Assembly (NCBI RefSeq): GCF_016756395.1
Contig: NZ_AP018365.1
Coordinates: forward strand, 7,320,001 to 7,384,000
Length of the DNA: 64,000 bases
Source of the DNA: Streptomyces sp. SN-593
Lineage (GTDB): Bacteria; Actinomycetota; Actinomycetes; Streptomycetales; Streptomycetaceae
Reading direction: 5' to 3'
In this document: positions 16,223-25,335 of the stretch, piece by piece
Layout of the letters: each line of letters opens with the position of its first letter
How positions within the stretch are numbered: the first letter of the stretch is position 1
The notes under the pieces: model-generated
Told to the model about the DNA's origin: nothing
The model's database searches: none
The model's input: the letters and a program-made list of their open reading frames with translations, nothing else
Position numbers and translations under genes: made by a program

Positions 16223-19200
16223 ATGTCCGAGGTAGACAAGCTCCGCGACTACCTGAAGCGGGCCATCAACGACGGCCGGCAGCTCCAGAGCCGACTGCGC
16301 AGGCTTGAGGAGAGCATGCGCGAACCGGTGGCCATCGTGGGGATGGACTGCCGCTTCCCGGGCGGGGCGGAGAGCCCGGAGGACTTCTGGGGACTGCTTG
16401 CCGAGGGGGCCGACACGATGTCGGGGTTCCCCGCCGACCGTGGGTGGGACATGGCGGGCAGGCACGACCCCGACTCCGGCGCCGCGGCCCCGGGCTACGC
16501 TCGGCTGGGCGGATTCCTCGCCGGGGCGGGTGACTTCGACGCGGAGTTCTTCGGGATCAGCCCGCGTGAGGCGCTGGGGATGGATCCGCAGCAGCGGCTG
16601 CTGCTGGAGACGTGCTGGAAGGCACTGGAGGACGCGGGCATCGATCCGGCTTCGCTGAAGGGCACCGACACCGGCGTCTACGCCGGGGTCATCACGTCCG
16701 GGTACCGGGTCGGGGGGCAGGACGCCGGCGGCGGCTACGGGCTGACGGGGACCATGGCGAGTGTGGCGTCGGGCCGGGTGGCGTACTGCCTGGGACTTCA
16801 GGGTCCCGCGGTCTCGATCGACACGGCCTGCTCGTCGTCGCTGACGGCGATCCACCTGGCCGCGCAGGCGCTGCGGTCCGGGGAGTGCGGGATCGCGCTG
16901 GCCGGCGGTGTCACGGTGATGGCCACCCCGGCGGCGTACGCGGAGTTCGCGCGGCAGCGGGTTCTGGGCGCCGACGGGCGGTGCAAGCCGTTCGCGGAGG
17001 CGGCCGACGGCACCGGGTGGGGTGAGGGTGTCGGGGTCCTGGTGCTGGAGCGGCTGTCGGATGCGCGGGAGCGTGGCCACCAAGTGCTGGCGGTGGTGGC
17101 GGGGAGCGCGGTGAACCAGGACGGGGCGTCCAACGGTCTGTCGGCGCCGAACGGTCCGTCGCAGCAGCGGGTGATCCGCCAGGCGTTGGCGAGCGCCCGG
17201 TTGCAACCCGGCGACGTCGACGTGGTGGAGGCGCACGGTACCGGAACCGCCCTGGGGGACCCGATCGAGGCGCAGGCCCTGCTGGCCACCTACGGCCAGG
17301 ACCGGCCGGAGGGCCGGCCGCTGTGGTTGGGTTCGGTGAAGTCGAACATCGGCCACGCGCAGGCGGCGGCGGGTGTGGCGGGTGTGATCAAGATGGTGCA
17401 GGCGATGCGGCACGGGGTCCTGCCGCAGACGCTGCACGTGGACGCCCCGTCGTCGCACGTGGACTGGTCGGCCGGAGCGGTGGAACTGCTCACCCGGGCA
17501 CGCCCGTGGGAGGCCGGCCCCCGCCCGCGCCGGGCCGGTGTGTCCTCGTTCGGGATCAGCGGCACCAACGTCCACCTCATCCTCGAACAGCCTCCCCAGG
17601 ACGCCCCCGCCGACGCCGAGCCCGAGGCCGGGGAGGAGCCGCCCGCGGGGCCGGCGGTGTGGGTGCTGTCGGCGCAGTCCGGGCCGGCCCTGGCCGCGCA
17701 GGCCGGCCGGTTGAGGGCCTTCGCCGCTTCCCACCCGCGGACGACGGTCCACGACGTGGCGTTCTCGCTGGCGACGACCCGCGCCACGGGGCTGCCCCGG
17801 CGGCTGGCGGTGACCGGCGGCGACCGGGACGAACTGCTGGCGGGCCTGGCGGCGGCGGCCGAGGGACGGGACGCGCCCGGAACGGTGACCGGGAAGGCCG
17901 GAGAGCATCCGCGGCCGGTGTTCGTGTTCGCGGGGCAGGGCGGCCAGTGGGTCGGGATGGGGCTGCAACTGTGGGACGAGGAGCCGGTGTTCGCGGCGGC
18001 GATGGAGCGCTGCGCGGCGGCCCTGGCGCCGTTCGTCGACTGGCGGCTCCGTGAGGCGCTGGGTGATGCGGAGTTGCTGGCCCGGGTGGATGTCGTCCAG
18101 CCTGCCCTGTGGTCGGTGATGGTGAGTCTGGCCGCGTTGTGGCGGGCGGCGGGGGTGGAGCCCGCCGCCGTGCTCGGCCACAGCCAGGGCGAGATCGCCG
18201 CGGCGTGTGTGGCGGGCGGCCTGTCGTTGGACGACGGGGCGCGGGTGGTCGCCCTGCGCAGCCGGGCGCTGGCGGAACATCTGGCCGGCGCGGGCGGGAT
18301 GGTGTCGGTGCCCGCCGGGTTGGAGGAGGTGCGGGAGTGGATCGCCCGGTGGGGCGAGGACCTGTCGGTCGCGGCGGTGAACGGCCCGAGGCAGGTGGTG
18401 GTGGCCGGGACCGCCGCCGCGTGCGTGCAGTTCGCGCAGGCCCACGCCGAGCGGGGCGCGCGAGCGGTCGCGACGGATGTCGCAGGCCACACCGCGCAGG
18501 CCGAGGCGGTGAGGGAGCGCCTGGCCGGAGACCTGGCGGAACTCGCTCCGACCAGCGGTGCGGTGCCGTTCTGGTCCACGGTCGAGGCCGCGGTGGTGGA
18601 CACGGCCGGGCTGGACAGCGGGTACTGGTATCGGAACCTGCGCGAGCCGGTGCGGTTCGGCGAGGTCGTCGCCGCGCTCGCGGCGGAGGGCCACCGGGTG
18701 TTCGTGGAGATCAGCCCGCACCCGGTGCTGGGGATGGCGGTCGCGCAGGGCGGTGAGGACGTGGTGGCGGCGGGCAGCCTGAAGCGCGGCGAGGGAGGCC
18801 GCAGCCGCTGGCTGAGCGCGCTGGCCGCTGCCTGGGCGGCGGGTGCGGAGGTGGACTGGTCCGCGGTGACCGCCGACGAGGGCAGGGCCCGGAGGGTGGC
18901 TCTGCCGACGTATCCGTTCCAGCGGGAGCGCTACTGGCCGAGGGCCGCCGCTGGGCGTGGTGATGCCGTCTCGGCCGGCCAGCAGCGTTCCGGGCACGCG
19001 ATGGTGGCGGCGGCGGTATGGCTGGCCGAGGGTGACGGGCTGGTGCTGACCGGTCGGCTGTCGCTGGCCGGGGCCCCGTGGCTGGCCGACCACGCCGTCC
19101 ACGGCGTGGTGTTGCTGCCCGGCACCGCGTTCGTGGATCTCGCGATGCATGCCGGTGACCTGGTCGGGTGCCCGGTCCTGGAGGAGTTGACGCTCCAGGA

Positions 19201-22200
19201 ACCGCTGGTGCTGTCGGAGCACGGCGCCGTCCAGTTGCAGGTCCGCGTGGGCGGCGACGGGGAACAGCGGACCGTCGCGATCTCCTCCCGTGAGGGGGAG
19301 GGCGCGTGGGTTCTGCACGCGGCCGGCGTACTGGCCCCGGTCGGCAGCGAGCCGGCTCCGGCTCCGCTGGGTGCGTGGCCTCCGGCGGGCGCGGAGCCGC
19401 TCCCGACGGGTGACGCCTACGAGCGACTGGCTGCGCGGGGCTACCAGTACGGGCCCGTGTTCCAGGGGCTGCGTCAGGTGTGGCGGGCCGGGGACACGGT
19501 GTACGCCGAGGTCGAGCTGCCGGAAGGCCCGCAGGCCGATACGGCTGGGTTCGGGCTGCACCCCGCGCTGCTTGACGCGGGTCTGCACGGTGCCGTCGTC
19601 GCCAGCGGCAACGGAGCCGCCGGCGGCGGGGCGACGGGGCTGCCGTTCGCGTGGTCGGGCGTGCGGTTGCTGGCCGGCGGTGCCCGCCACCTGCGGGTGG
19701 TCCTGGCACCCGGGTCGGGCGGGGTGGCGATCACCGCGTACGACGGCGTGGGGGAACCCGTGCTCCAGGCACGGTCGTTGGTGCTGCGGGAGGTCGGGTC
19801 CGGGCAGTTGGGCGGGCTCGCCCGGATGGCCGGGCAGTCGCTGTTCACGGTGGACTGGGCCGCGCTGCCGGTCGCGCAGGCCCCTGCCGCCCGGGTCCGG
19901 TGGGTGCGGCACGGTGAGCCGGCCGGGTCCGACGCCGCGCCGGTGGTGGTGGCGGTGGTGCCGGCGGCCGAGCCGGGGGTGTCCGCGCCGCGGGCGGCTC
20001 AGTCGGCTGCCGCGACGGTGCTGGACTGGGTGCAGCAGTGGCTGGCCGATCCCGAGACCGACGACGCGCGGTTGGTGGTCTGGACCCGGGGCGCGGCCGC
20101 CGGGTGGGACCTCGCCGGCGCGGCGGCGGCGGGTCTGGTGCGCTCGGCGCAGACCGAGCACCCCGGCCGCCTGGTCCTGGTCGACGTCGACCCGTCGGCC
20201 GGCCTGGACCCCGGTCGGGACGCCGACGTGGACACGGTGCTGGCCGCGGTGCTGGATGCCGGCGAACCCGACCTCCGCATCGGGTCCGGTGACGGGGGTG
20301 TGGAGGTGTTCGGGCGCCGGTTGGCCCGGGCCGGAGCCGGAGCCGGTGAGTTGGCGTTGCCCGGTGGTACGGACTGGCGGGTCGAGCTGACCCGGCCGGG
20401 TGACCTCGGCAGTGCTGCTGTGATCGACGCCGCCCAGGCCGACGCCGAGTTGTCGGTGGGCCAGGTCCGGGTGGGTCTGCGTGCGGCCGGGGTGAACTTC
20501 CGTGACGTGATGTACGGGCTGGGCGTGGTCGCAGACGGGCGGGTCCTGGGCGGGGAGGCGGCCGGGGTGGTGCTGGAGACCGGTCCCGGGGTGACCGGCC
20601 TGACGGCCGGTCAGCCGGTGATGGGCCTGGTGCAGGGGTGGGGGCCGGTCGGGGTGGCGGATGCCCGACTGCTGGCCCCGGTTCCGCAGGGCTGGTCGTT
20701 CCAGCAGGCCGCGGCGGTGCCGGTCGGGTTCCTGACCGCGTTCTACGGGCTGCGGGATCTGGCCCGGGCCCAGTTCGGTCAGCGGGTCCTCATCCATGCC
20801 GGTACGGGTGGTGTCGGCACGGCCGCGGTGCAGTTGGCCCAGGCGTGGGGGCTGGAGGTGTTCGCGACGGCGAGTCCGGCCAAGCAGTCCGCGTTGCGGG
20901 CCATGGGTGTGGAGGAGAGCCACATCGCCTCGACCCGTGATCTGGCGTTCTGTGAGCGGTTCCTGGCCGTGACCGGTGGCGAGGGCATGGACGTGGTCGT
21001 CAACGCGCTGGCCGGGGAGTTCACGGACGCCTCCCTGCGGTTGCTGCCGCGCGGTGGCCGGTTCGTGGAGATGGGCAAGACCGACATCCGCGACCCCGAG
21101 CAGGTCGCCGAGGCCCACCCCGGGGTCGTCTACCAGGCGTTCGACACGATCGACGCCGGTGCGCCGCGGGTCGCGGAGATGCTCGCCGAGCTCGGGGTGA
21201 TGTTCGAGGCGGGCACGCTGGTTCCGCCGCCGGTGACGTGCTTCGAGCTGTCGCAGGCGGTGGCGGCACTGCGGTACCTCCAGGCCGCCCGGCACATCGG
21301 CAAGGTCGTCGTGAACGTCCCGGCCCAGTGGGACCCCGAGGGCACGGTGCTGATCACGGGCGGCACCGGCACCCTGGGCGGGGAGTTGGCCCGGCACCTG
21401 GTGAGGGTCCGGGGCATGCGGCACCTGCTGCTGATGTCCCGCCGGGGTCCGGCGGCGCCGGGTGTGGCGCGCCTGGTCGCGGAACTCGCCGGATCGGGTG
21501 CTGAGGTGCGGGTGCAGGCCGGCGACGCCTCCGACCGCGACGCCCTGGCGTCGGTGCTGGACCGGGTGACGGCGCTCCGCCGGTTGACGGCGGTGGTGCA
21601 TGCCGCCGGGGTGATCGACGACGCCACCGTGGAGTCGCTGACGCCCGGGCGGATAGCACCGGTGCTGGCCGCGAAGGCCGACGCGGCCTGGAACCTGCAC
21701 GAGCTGACCGAGGGCGCGGACCTGGCCGGCTTCATCCTGTACTCCTCGGCCGCGGCGGTCATGGGCAGCCCCGGGCAGGGCAGCTACGCCGCCGCGAACA
21801 CGTTCCTGGACGCGCTGGCCGTCTACCGCCGCGACCGGCACCTGGCCGGCCAGTCGCTGGCGTGGGGACTGTGGGACCAGACCTCGGAGATGAGCGGACA
21901 TCTGGACGGCTCGGCCCTGACCCGCCTGCGCCGCGGGGGCATCCAGCCCATGACGACCGCTCAGGGCCTGGCCCTGTTCGACGCCGCTACCGCGCTGGGT
22001 ACGCCGCAGCCCATCCCGGCCACTCTGGACCTGGCCGCGCTGACCCGCGCCGGCAACCCCCTGCTGAGCGGTCTGACGGCCGGCGCTCCGGCCCGCCCGA
22101 ACGCCTCCGCACCAGTCGCGGCCGGGGGCGGGCTGGCCGCGCGGCTGGCCGGCCTCGGCCCCGCCGACCGCGAGCGCGAGGTCCTGCGGGCCGTCCAGGC

Positions 22201-22561
22201 AGCCACCGCGGTCGTGCTGGGCCATGCCAGCCCCGAGGACATCGACCCCGAGCGCCGCATTCGCGACATGGGCATCGACTCCCTCACCGCGCTGGAGCTC
22301 CGCAACCGCCTCGCCACCGAGACCGGCCTCACCCTCCCCGCCACCCTCGTCTTCGACCACCCGACACCGGCCGAACTCGCCCGGCACCTCGCGGGGCAGT
22401 TCGGTGACGAACCCGCTCCCGGAGCCGGGGCCCCCGCCGAGGGCATCGTCAGCCAGTTCGCCCAGCTCGAGACGGCCCTCGCGAAGGACGGGGACGTCGA
22501 CGACGAGCTGCGCACCTACGCCCGCTCCCGCCTGCTGGCCCTGCTGGACATGGTCGGCTAG
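16223..22561 (+). CDS. PKS1: single fully reducing module, ethylmalonyl-type AT
   Basis: This 2,112-residue type I PKS carries one module, KS-AT-DH-ER-KR-ACP. Residues 1-33 are a coiled-coil docking helix. The KS starts at 34, with active Cys 203 in DTACSSS. The AT has GHSQGE with Ser 654. At the specificity position it reads VAGH (753-756), not the YASH of methylmalonyl or the HAFH of malonyl ATs; xAGH is known from ethylmalonyl-specific ATs. The DH has HxxxGxxxxP with His 957 and Asp 1118. The ER NADPH motif HAGTGGVGTAAVQL is near 1525-1540. The KR has TGGTGTLGG near 1710, IDD (B-type) near 1797 and Tyr 1855. The ACP serine is 2020 (GIDSL). The C-terminal docking tail (about 2060-2112) is short. 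It should add one saturated two-carbon unit bearing an ethyl branch, fed by the Ccr enzyme. Start: AAGGAG before ATG 16223. Confidence 0.95.
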   Translation: MSEVDKLRDYLKRAINDGRQLQSRLRRLEESMREPVAIVGMDCRFPGGAESPEDFWGLLAEGADTMSGFPADRGWDMAGRHDPDSGAAAPGYARLGGFLAGAGDFDAEFFGISPREALGMDPQQRLLLETCWKALEDAGIDPASLKGTDTGVYAGVITSGYRVGGQDAGGGYGLTGTMASVASGRVAYCLGLQGPAVSIDTACSSSLTAIHLAAQALRSGECGIALAGGVTVMATPAAYAEFARQRVLGADGRCKPFAEAADGTGWGEGVGVLVLERLSDARERGHQVLAVVAGSAVNQDGASNGLSAPNGPSQQRVIRQALASARLQPGDVDVVEAHGTGTALGDPIEAQALLATYGQDRPEGRPLWLGSVKSNIGHAQAAAGVAGVIKMVQAMRHGVLPQTLHVDAPSSHVDWSAGAVELLTRARPWEAGPRPRRAGVSSFGISGTNVHLILEQPPQDAPADAEPEAGEEPPAGPAVWVLSAQSGPALAAQAGRLRAFAASHPRTTVHDVAFSLATTRATGLPRRLAVTGGDRDELLAGLAAAAEGRDAPGTVTGKAGEHPRPVFVFAGQGGQWVGMGLQLWDEEPVFAAAMERCAAALAPFVDWRLREALGDAELLARVDVVQPALWSVMVSLAALWRAAGVEPAAVLGHSQGEIAAACVAGGLSLDDGARVVALRSRALAEHLAGAGGMVSVPAGLEEVREWIARWGEDLSVAAVNGPRQVVVAGTAAACVQFAQAHAERGARAVATDVAGHTAQAEAVRERLAGDLAELAPTSGAVPFWSTVEAAVVDTAGLDSGYWYRNLREPVRFGEVVAALAAEGHRVFVEISPHPVLGMAVAQGGEDVVAAGSLKRGEGGRSRWLSALAAAWAAGAEVDWSAVTADEGRARRVALPTYPFQRERYWPRAAAGRGDAVSAGQQRSGHAMVAAAVWLAEGDGLVLTGRLSLAGAPWLADHAVHGVVLLPGTAFVDLAMHAGDLVGCPVLEELTLQEPLVLSEHGAVQLQVRVGGDGEQRTVAISSREGEGAWVLHAAGVLAPVGSEPAPAPLGAWPPAGAEPLPTGDAYERLAARGYQYGPVFQGLRQVWRAGDTVYAEVELPEGPQADTAGFGLHPALLDAGLHGAVVASGNGAAGGGATGLPFAWSGVRLLAGGARHLRVVLAPGSGGVAITAYDGVGEPVLQARSLVLREVGSGQLGGLARMAGQSLFTVDWAALPVAQAPAARVRWVRHGEPAGSDAAPVVVAVVPAAEPGVSAPRAAQSAAATVLDWVQQWLADPETDDARLVVWTRGAAAGWDLAGAAAAGLVRSAQTEHPGRLVLVDVDPSAGLDPGRDADVDTVLAAVLDAGEPDLRIGSGDGGVEVFGRRLARAGAGAGELALPGGTDWRVELTRPGDLGSAAVIDAAQADAELSVGQVRVGLRAAGVNFRDVMYGLGVVADGRVLGGEAAGVVLETGPGVTGLTAGQPVMGLVQGWGPVGVADARLLAPVPQGWSFQQAAAVPVGFLTAFYGLRDLARAQFGQRVLIHAGTGGVGTAAVQLAQAWGLEVFATASPAKQSALRAMGVEESHIASTRDLAFCERFLAVTGGEGMDVVVNALAGEFTDASLRLLPRGGRFVEMGKTDIRDPEQVAEAHPGVVYQAFDTIDAGAPRVAEMLAELGVMFEAGTLVPPPVTCFELSQAVAALRYLQAARHIGKVVVNVPAQWDPEGTVLITGGTGTLGGELARHLVRVRGMRHLLLMSRRGPAAPGVARLVAELAGSGAEVRVQAGDASDRDALASVLDRVTALRRLTAVVHAAGVIDDATVESLTPGRIAPVLAAKADAAWNLHELTEGADLAGFILYSSAAAVMGSPGQGSYAAANTFLDALAVYRRDRHLAGQSLAWGLWDQTSEMSGHLDGSALTRLRRGGIQPMTTAQGLALFDAATALGTPQPIPATLDLAALTRAGNPLLSGLTAGAPARPNASAPVAAGGGLAARLAGLGPADREREVLRAVQAATAVVLGHASPEDIDPERRIRDMGIDSLTALELRNRLATETGLTLPATLVFDHPTPAELARHLAGQFGDEPAPGAGAPAEGIVSQFAQLETALAKDGDVDDELRTYARSRLLALLDMVG

Positions 22562-22562
22562 C

Positions 22563-22591
22563 GCCTGTCCGGCGGATCCCGCCGGACAGGC
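22563..22591 (+). terminator. Terminator hairpin after PKS1
   Basis: Perfect 13-base arms (22563-22575 and 22579-22591) enclose a 3-base loop (ATC) directly after the PKS1 stop. PKS1 is thus probably its own transcript. Confidence 0.8.
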
Positions 22592-22619
22592 CCTGGAGGA
22601 CCAGCGGAGATCCTGCTCC

Positions 22620-22653
22620 GAGGGCGGCCCGCGCAGGTGGCGGGGCCGCCCTC
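22620..22653. terminator. Second hairpin between PKS1 and P450-1
   Basis: Eleven-base arms GAGGGCGGCCC and GGGCCGCCCTC enclose a 12-base loop. It lies midway in the 255-base gap between converging genes and could stop transcripts from either side. Confidence 0.5.
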
Positions 22654-22767
22654 CGGGCGTCACGGCGTGGCTGCGGTCAGGGTCCAGGGTGCCGTAGGAG
22701 AAGTCGAGGTCTCCCCCCACCGGCCCGACCCGACACCCGGGCCCGTTCCCGCCGCGCACACAGAAGT

Positions 22768-22794
22768 CCGGCCCGCGTCACCACCGCGGGCCGG
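22768..22794 (-). terminator. Terminator hairpin after P450-1
   Basis: Perfect 10-base arms CCGGCCCGCG and CGCGGGCCGG enclose a 7-base loop. It lies 22 bases past the stop of the leftward P450 gene. Confidence 0.65.
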
Positions 22795-22816
22795 CACCGG
22801 AGTTTCCCGTGATCTT

Positions 22817-24088
22817 CTAGCGGATGCGCAGAGGAAGGGCCTTCGGCCCACGGGCCTGGGTCCCGCCCCAGGCCACCGTGGACGGGTCCCGGAGGCTGAA
22901 CTCCGGCACCCGTTCCAGCCAGACCTCCAGTGCGACGCGCAGTTCCATGCGGGCCAGGTGCGAGCCCAGGCAGCGGTGGATGCCCAGGCCGAACGCTGCG
23001 TGCCGGTTGGCCTCGCGGTCGATGACGACCTCGTCGGCCCGCTCGAACTGGGCCGGGTCGCGGTTGGCGGCCGGGAAGGAGAGCAGGATCCAGTCGTCGG
23101 CCTTCATGTCCACGCCACGCCAGTGCATGTCGTCCTTCACCAGCCGGGCCATGGTGACCGGCGCGTAGGCGCGGAGGAACTCCTCCAGCGCGGTCGGCAG
23201 CAGCTCGGGCTCGGCCACCAGGCGCTCGCGGTCCCGCGGGTTCCCCGCCAGGTGCCACAGGGACGTGCCGATGGCGCTGTAGGTGGTGCTGATGCCGGCG
23301 ATGAGCAGCAGCATGACGGTGCCGATGACGTGGTTCGGTTCGAGCTTGCGGCCGTGGAGCTCCGCTTCGAGCAGGTAGCTGATGAGGTCGTCACGCGGCT
23401 GCTCGACGTGCTTGTCGACCTCCGCGAGGAGGTAGATGAACACCCTGCCCATGTGTTTGACGCGCTCGTCGCGCGACTGCTTGCCCTCGCCCTCCAGCTT
23501 GGTGGCGAGCTCGTGGAACCGCTGCCTGTCCTCCGGCGGCAGGCCCAGCATGTCCCCGATGACCCGGCTCGGGATCTGCTGCGCGTACTCCTCGGCCGCG
23601 TCGACGACGGCCCGTCCCGCGAAGCGGTCGATGAGGGAGTGGCAGTAGGCCCTCGTGCCGGGCTCCAGCTTGGCGACGGCGGTCTTGGTGAACGCCGGCA
23701 GCAGCAGCTTGCGCGCGCCGTGGTGGAACGGCGGGTCGGAGGTGATGGGCGGCGCTTCGCCGATCGGCGCCAGGTCACGCGGCGGCCGGAACTCGCTCAG
23801 GTTGGTGCCGAGCGAGGAGAAGCGGTCGGTGTCGTAGGCGATCGCCGCGACATCCTCGTAGCGGGTCGGCACCCACGCGCCGCCGAACCGCTCGGTGTGC
23901 GCGATCGGACACCGCTGCCGCAGGTCGTCCATGATCGGGAAGGGATCGGCGGTCCACCGCGGGTCCAGGTGCGAGAAGTCCGTCGCCCAGTCGGTGACCG
24001 GACCGGTGACGATCTCGCCGCGCGAGACGTGGAAGCGGTCCCGGTCGGTATGGCGGAAGTCCTTGTTGAAGCGGTCGTCGGCGGCCAC
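22817..24088 (-). CDS. Cytochrome P450 (P450-1), left arm of inverted duplication
   Basis: This is a 423-residue soluble bacterial P450. The haem ligand is Cys 373 in FGLGIHRCLG, and the K-helix ExxR is EFLR (303-306). The I-helix reads AGISTT (264-269), so the usual Glu/Asp before the conserved Thr is Ser. It should hydroxylate or otherwise oxidise the polyketide, with electrons from the ferredoxin encoded immediately upstream; the stop-to-start gap is 1 base. The GTG start at 24088 has GGAGGGG upstream. It is a paralogue of the P450 at 25755. Residues 29-150 and 280 to the end are nearly identical between them, while residues 151-280 differ strongly. The divergent region includes parts that usually line the substrate pocket, so the two may act on different positions or intermediates. 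Confidence 0.93.
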   Translation of the reverse strand: MAADDRFNKDFRHTDRDRFHVSRGEIVTGPVTDWATDFSHLDPRWTADPFPIMDDLRQRCPIAHTERFGGAWVPTRYEDVAAIAYDTDRFSSLGTNLSEFRPPRDLAPIGEAPPITSDPPFHHGARKLLLPAFTKTAVAKLEPGTRAYCHSLIDRFAGRAVVDAAEEYAQQIPSRVIGDMLGLPPEDRQRFHELATKLEGEGKQSRDERVKHMGRVFIYLLAEVDKHVEQPRDDLISYLLEAELHGRKLEPNHVIGTVMLLLIAGISTTYSAIGTSLWHLAGNPRDRERLVAEPELLPTALEEFLRAYAPVTMARLVKDDMHWRGVDMKADDWILLSFPAANRDPAQFERADEVVIDREANRHAAFGLGIHRCLGSHLARMELRVALEVWLERVPEFSLRDPSTVAWGGTQARGPKALPLRIR

Positions 24089-24089
24089 G

Positions 24090-24290
24090 TCACGTCCCCT
24101 CCGTCACGGTGATCGCCCGTTCCGGGCAACTCGCGACCGCGCGGCGGGCCTCGCGCTCGTCACCCGGCGGCACGCTGCCGTCACCGGGTACGTTGCCGTA
24201 GCCCTCGGCGTCCTCGCCGAACACGGCGGGGGCGATGTCGTAGCAGCGGCCGTGTCCCTGGCAGCGCCCGGAGTCGATCCGTACGTCCAC
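24090..24290 (-). CDS. [3Fe-4S] ferredoxin partner of P450-1
   Basis: This is a 66-residue single-cluster ferredoxin of the kind that serves Streptomyces P450s. The cluster Cys are C10 and C16 in CQGHGRC and C55 in SCPE; the second usual Cys of a 4Fe cluster is replaced, which gives a 3Fe-4S centre. The GTG at 24290 follows AAGGGGAC at a longish spacing, and the same start context is conserved in the paralogue at 25553. It differs from that paralogue by one residue (R4 versus L4). It is the first gene of the leftward ferredoxin-P450 operon, whose promoter region carries the three-unit element at 24453-24495. Confidence 0.92.
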   Translation of the reverse strand: MDVRIDSGRCQGHGRCYDIAPAVFGEDAEGYGNVPGDGSVPPGDEREARRAVASCPERAITVTEGT

Positions 24291-24452
24291 AGTGAACCGT
24301 CCCCTTGTCGTGAAAGTGGTCCGCACGCCCGCCGGCACACCTCGTCCTGCCGGGCTCGGCCGGTCCAGTGGGCCGATGCCCGTGAGCGGTCCTCCCGGCG
24401 TGCGACGGGCCGCGTGCGAGACGGTCCATGCTTCCCGGCGCCGCACGGTCGC

Positions 24453-24495
24453 GGAAAGGGAGACCGGCCATCGCCCGGCCATCGCGGGGTAACCG
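24453..24495 (-). promoter_or_regulatory. Three-unit element before ferredoxin-P450 operon 1
   Basis: Read leftward it is CGGTTACCCCG followed by two direct 11-base copies of CGATGGCCGG, then CTCC and CTTTCC. It is identical to the copy at 25293-25335, as the two lie in the inverted repeat. It starts 163-205 bases upstream of the ferredoxin start. Bases 24291-24452 between it and the gene contain no ORF I can support. Confidence 0.7.
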
Positions 24496-24587
24496 CGTGC
24501 CCATGGCGGCACGCTGGCGCCCTCGACGACAACGGTGACAACCGCTCCCGGTGGTGACGGGGCCGCGGTCCGCCCGGCGGCGTGTGC

Positions 24588-24630
24588 CGGTTACCCCTCA
24601 GTGCCCGAGGGATGGCCGGCCGCCCTTTAC
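24588..24630 (+). promoter_or_regulatory. Three-unit element before the small central gene
   Basis: GGTTACCCC (24589-24597) is followed by CAGTG- and GATGG-centred units and then CTTTAC. It matches the 25293 copy at 33 of 42 positions by my alignment. It points rightward, about 165 bases from the gene at 24794, and lies about 94 bases from the leftward element at 24453-24495. The rest of 24631-24793 shows no gene. Confidence 0.7.
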
Positions 24631-24793
24631 ACGGCCACGCGGCCCCGGCGAGCATGAGGGCGCTGCGTGCCTGGCGACGACGAGGGGATGGCGACCCTTG
24701 AGGGTCGGCCGGATGCGGGTACACCGCCCTCTGACGACACATCCGCCTGCTGAAGTGCGTATCCGCGATACGAAGACGAAAAGGTGACAGTCC

Positions 24794-25123
24794 ATGGGGT
24801 ATGTGTTCTCGCTGGTTCTCAGCCGGGAGATTACGGAGGACGAGATGGCCGCCCTGAAGGTGGGGTGCGGCGGCGCCGCCGACTTCGGCACCGACGTGCT
24901 CCCGACCGACGCCGAGCTCACCGTCACGAAGATGGACATCGACGACGCCGACTCCCCGACACTGGCCGAGGCCATCGAATCGGCTCTCGCGGCGGTGGCG
25001 GAGGTGACGGACCTCAGCGTCTCCGAGCTCTTCGTCCCGGCCCAGCCGGCGGGCGGCGAGGGCGGCGAGGGCGGCGCGGTCGAAGCCGAGGAGCCGGTGG
25101 CCGTCGGCGCCGGCACCGACTGA
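24794..25123 (+). CDS. Small acidic protein of unknown function at centre of inverted repeat
   Basis: This 109-residue acidic protein matches no family I can name with confidence. Residues 1-85 look like a compact alpha/beta fold: a beta strand (YVFSLVLS), an ITEDEMAALKVGCGGAADFGTD segment in two parts, a second strand (ELTVTKMDID), a helix (TLAEAIESALAAVAEV) and a last strand (LSVSELFVP). The tail is Gly/Glu-rich and probably disordered. The strand-GC-A-FGT pattern faintly recalls a small domain found before helix-turn-helix motifs in some actinobacterial proteins, but no such motif follows here. The ATG has AAGGTG upstream. It has its own three-unit element, so it should be expressed with the P450s. 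It may be a partner or accessory factor of the pathway. Confidence 0.75.
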   Translation: MGYVFSLVLSREITEDEMAALKVGCGGAADFGTDVLPTDAELTVTKMDIDDADSPTLAEAIESALAAVAEVTDLSVSELFVPAQPAGGEGGEGGAVEAEEPVAVGAGTD

Positions 25124-25182
25124 GAGCGGGCCGCGCCCACCGGCCCGAACCCGCCGTGGAGCCGCGGCACCGCCGCACAGAC

Positions 25183-25213
25183 ACACGCCGTCCGATCCAC
25201 CGGCGGCGTGTTT
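25183..25213 (+). terminator. Terminator hairpin after the small central gene
   Basis: Eight-base arms ACACGCCG and CGGCGTGT enclose a 13-base loop and are followed by TTT. It lies 59 bases after the stop at 25123. Confidence 0.6.
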
Positions 25214-25292
25214 CTGCACGTCGGCCCCCGGATCCCCGGCCGATCCCGCCGAGGGCGCCGCACCCGGGCCGCGGCGTCCCCCGATGGGCACG

Positions 25293-25335
25293 CGGTTACC
25301 CCGCGATGGCCGGGCGATGGCCGGTCTCCCTTTCC
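25293..25335 (+). promoter_or_regulatory. Three-unit element before ferredoxin-P450 operon 2
   Basis: CGGTTACCCCG is followed by two perfect direct copies of CGATGGCCGG at 11-base pitch, then CTCC and CTTTCC. This is the clearest copy and shows the repeat structure best. It lies about 218 bases upstream of the ferredoxin start at 25553. Bases 25336-25552 show no gene I can support. Confidence 0.72.

Larger units (their letters stand above)
22830..24504 (-). repeat. Left arm of a large ferredoxin-P450 inverted repeat
   Basis: This segment is the inverted counterpart of 25284-27010. Similarity is not continuous. The promoter element (24453-24504), the ferredoxin with the P450 N-terminal part (about 23650-24290) and the P450 C-terminal part (about 22840-23290) are almost identical to the other arm. 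The P450 middle and the leader between element and ferredoxin have diverged. About 780 bases with the small gene separate the arms. Confidence 0.85.
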
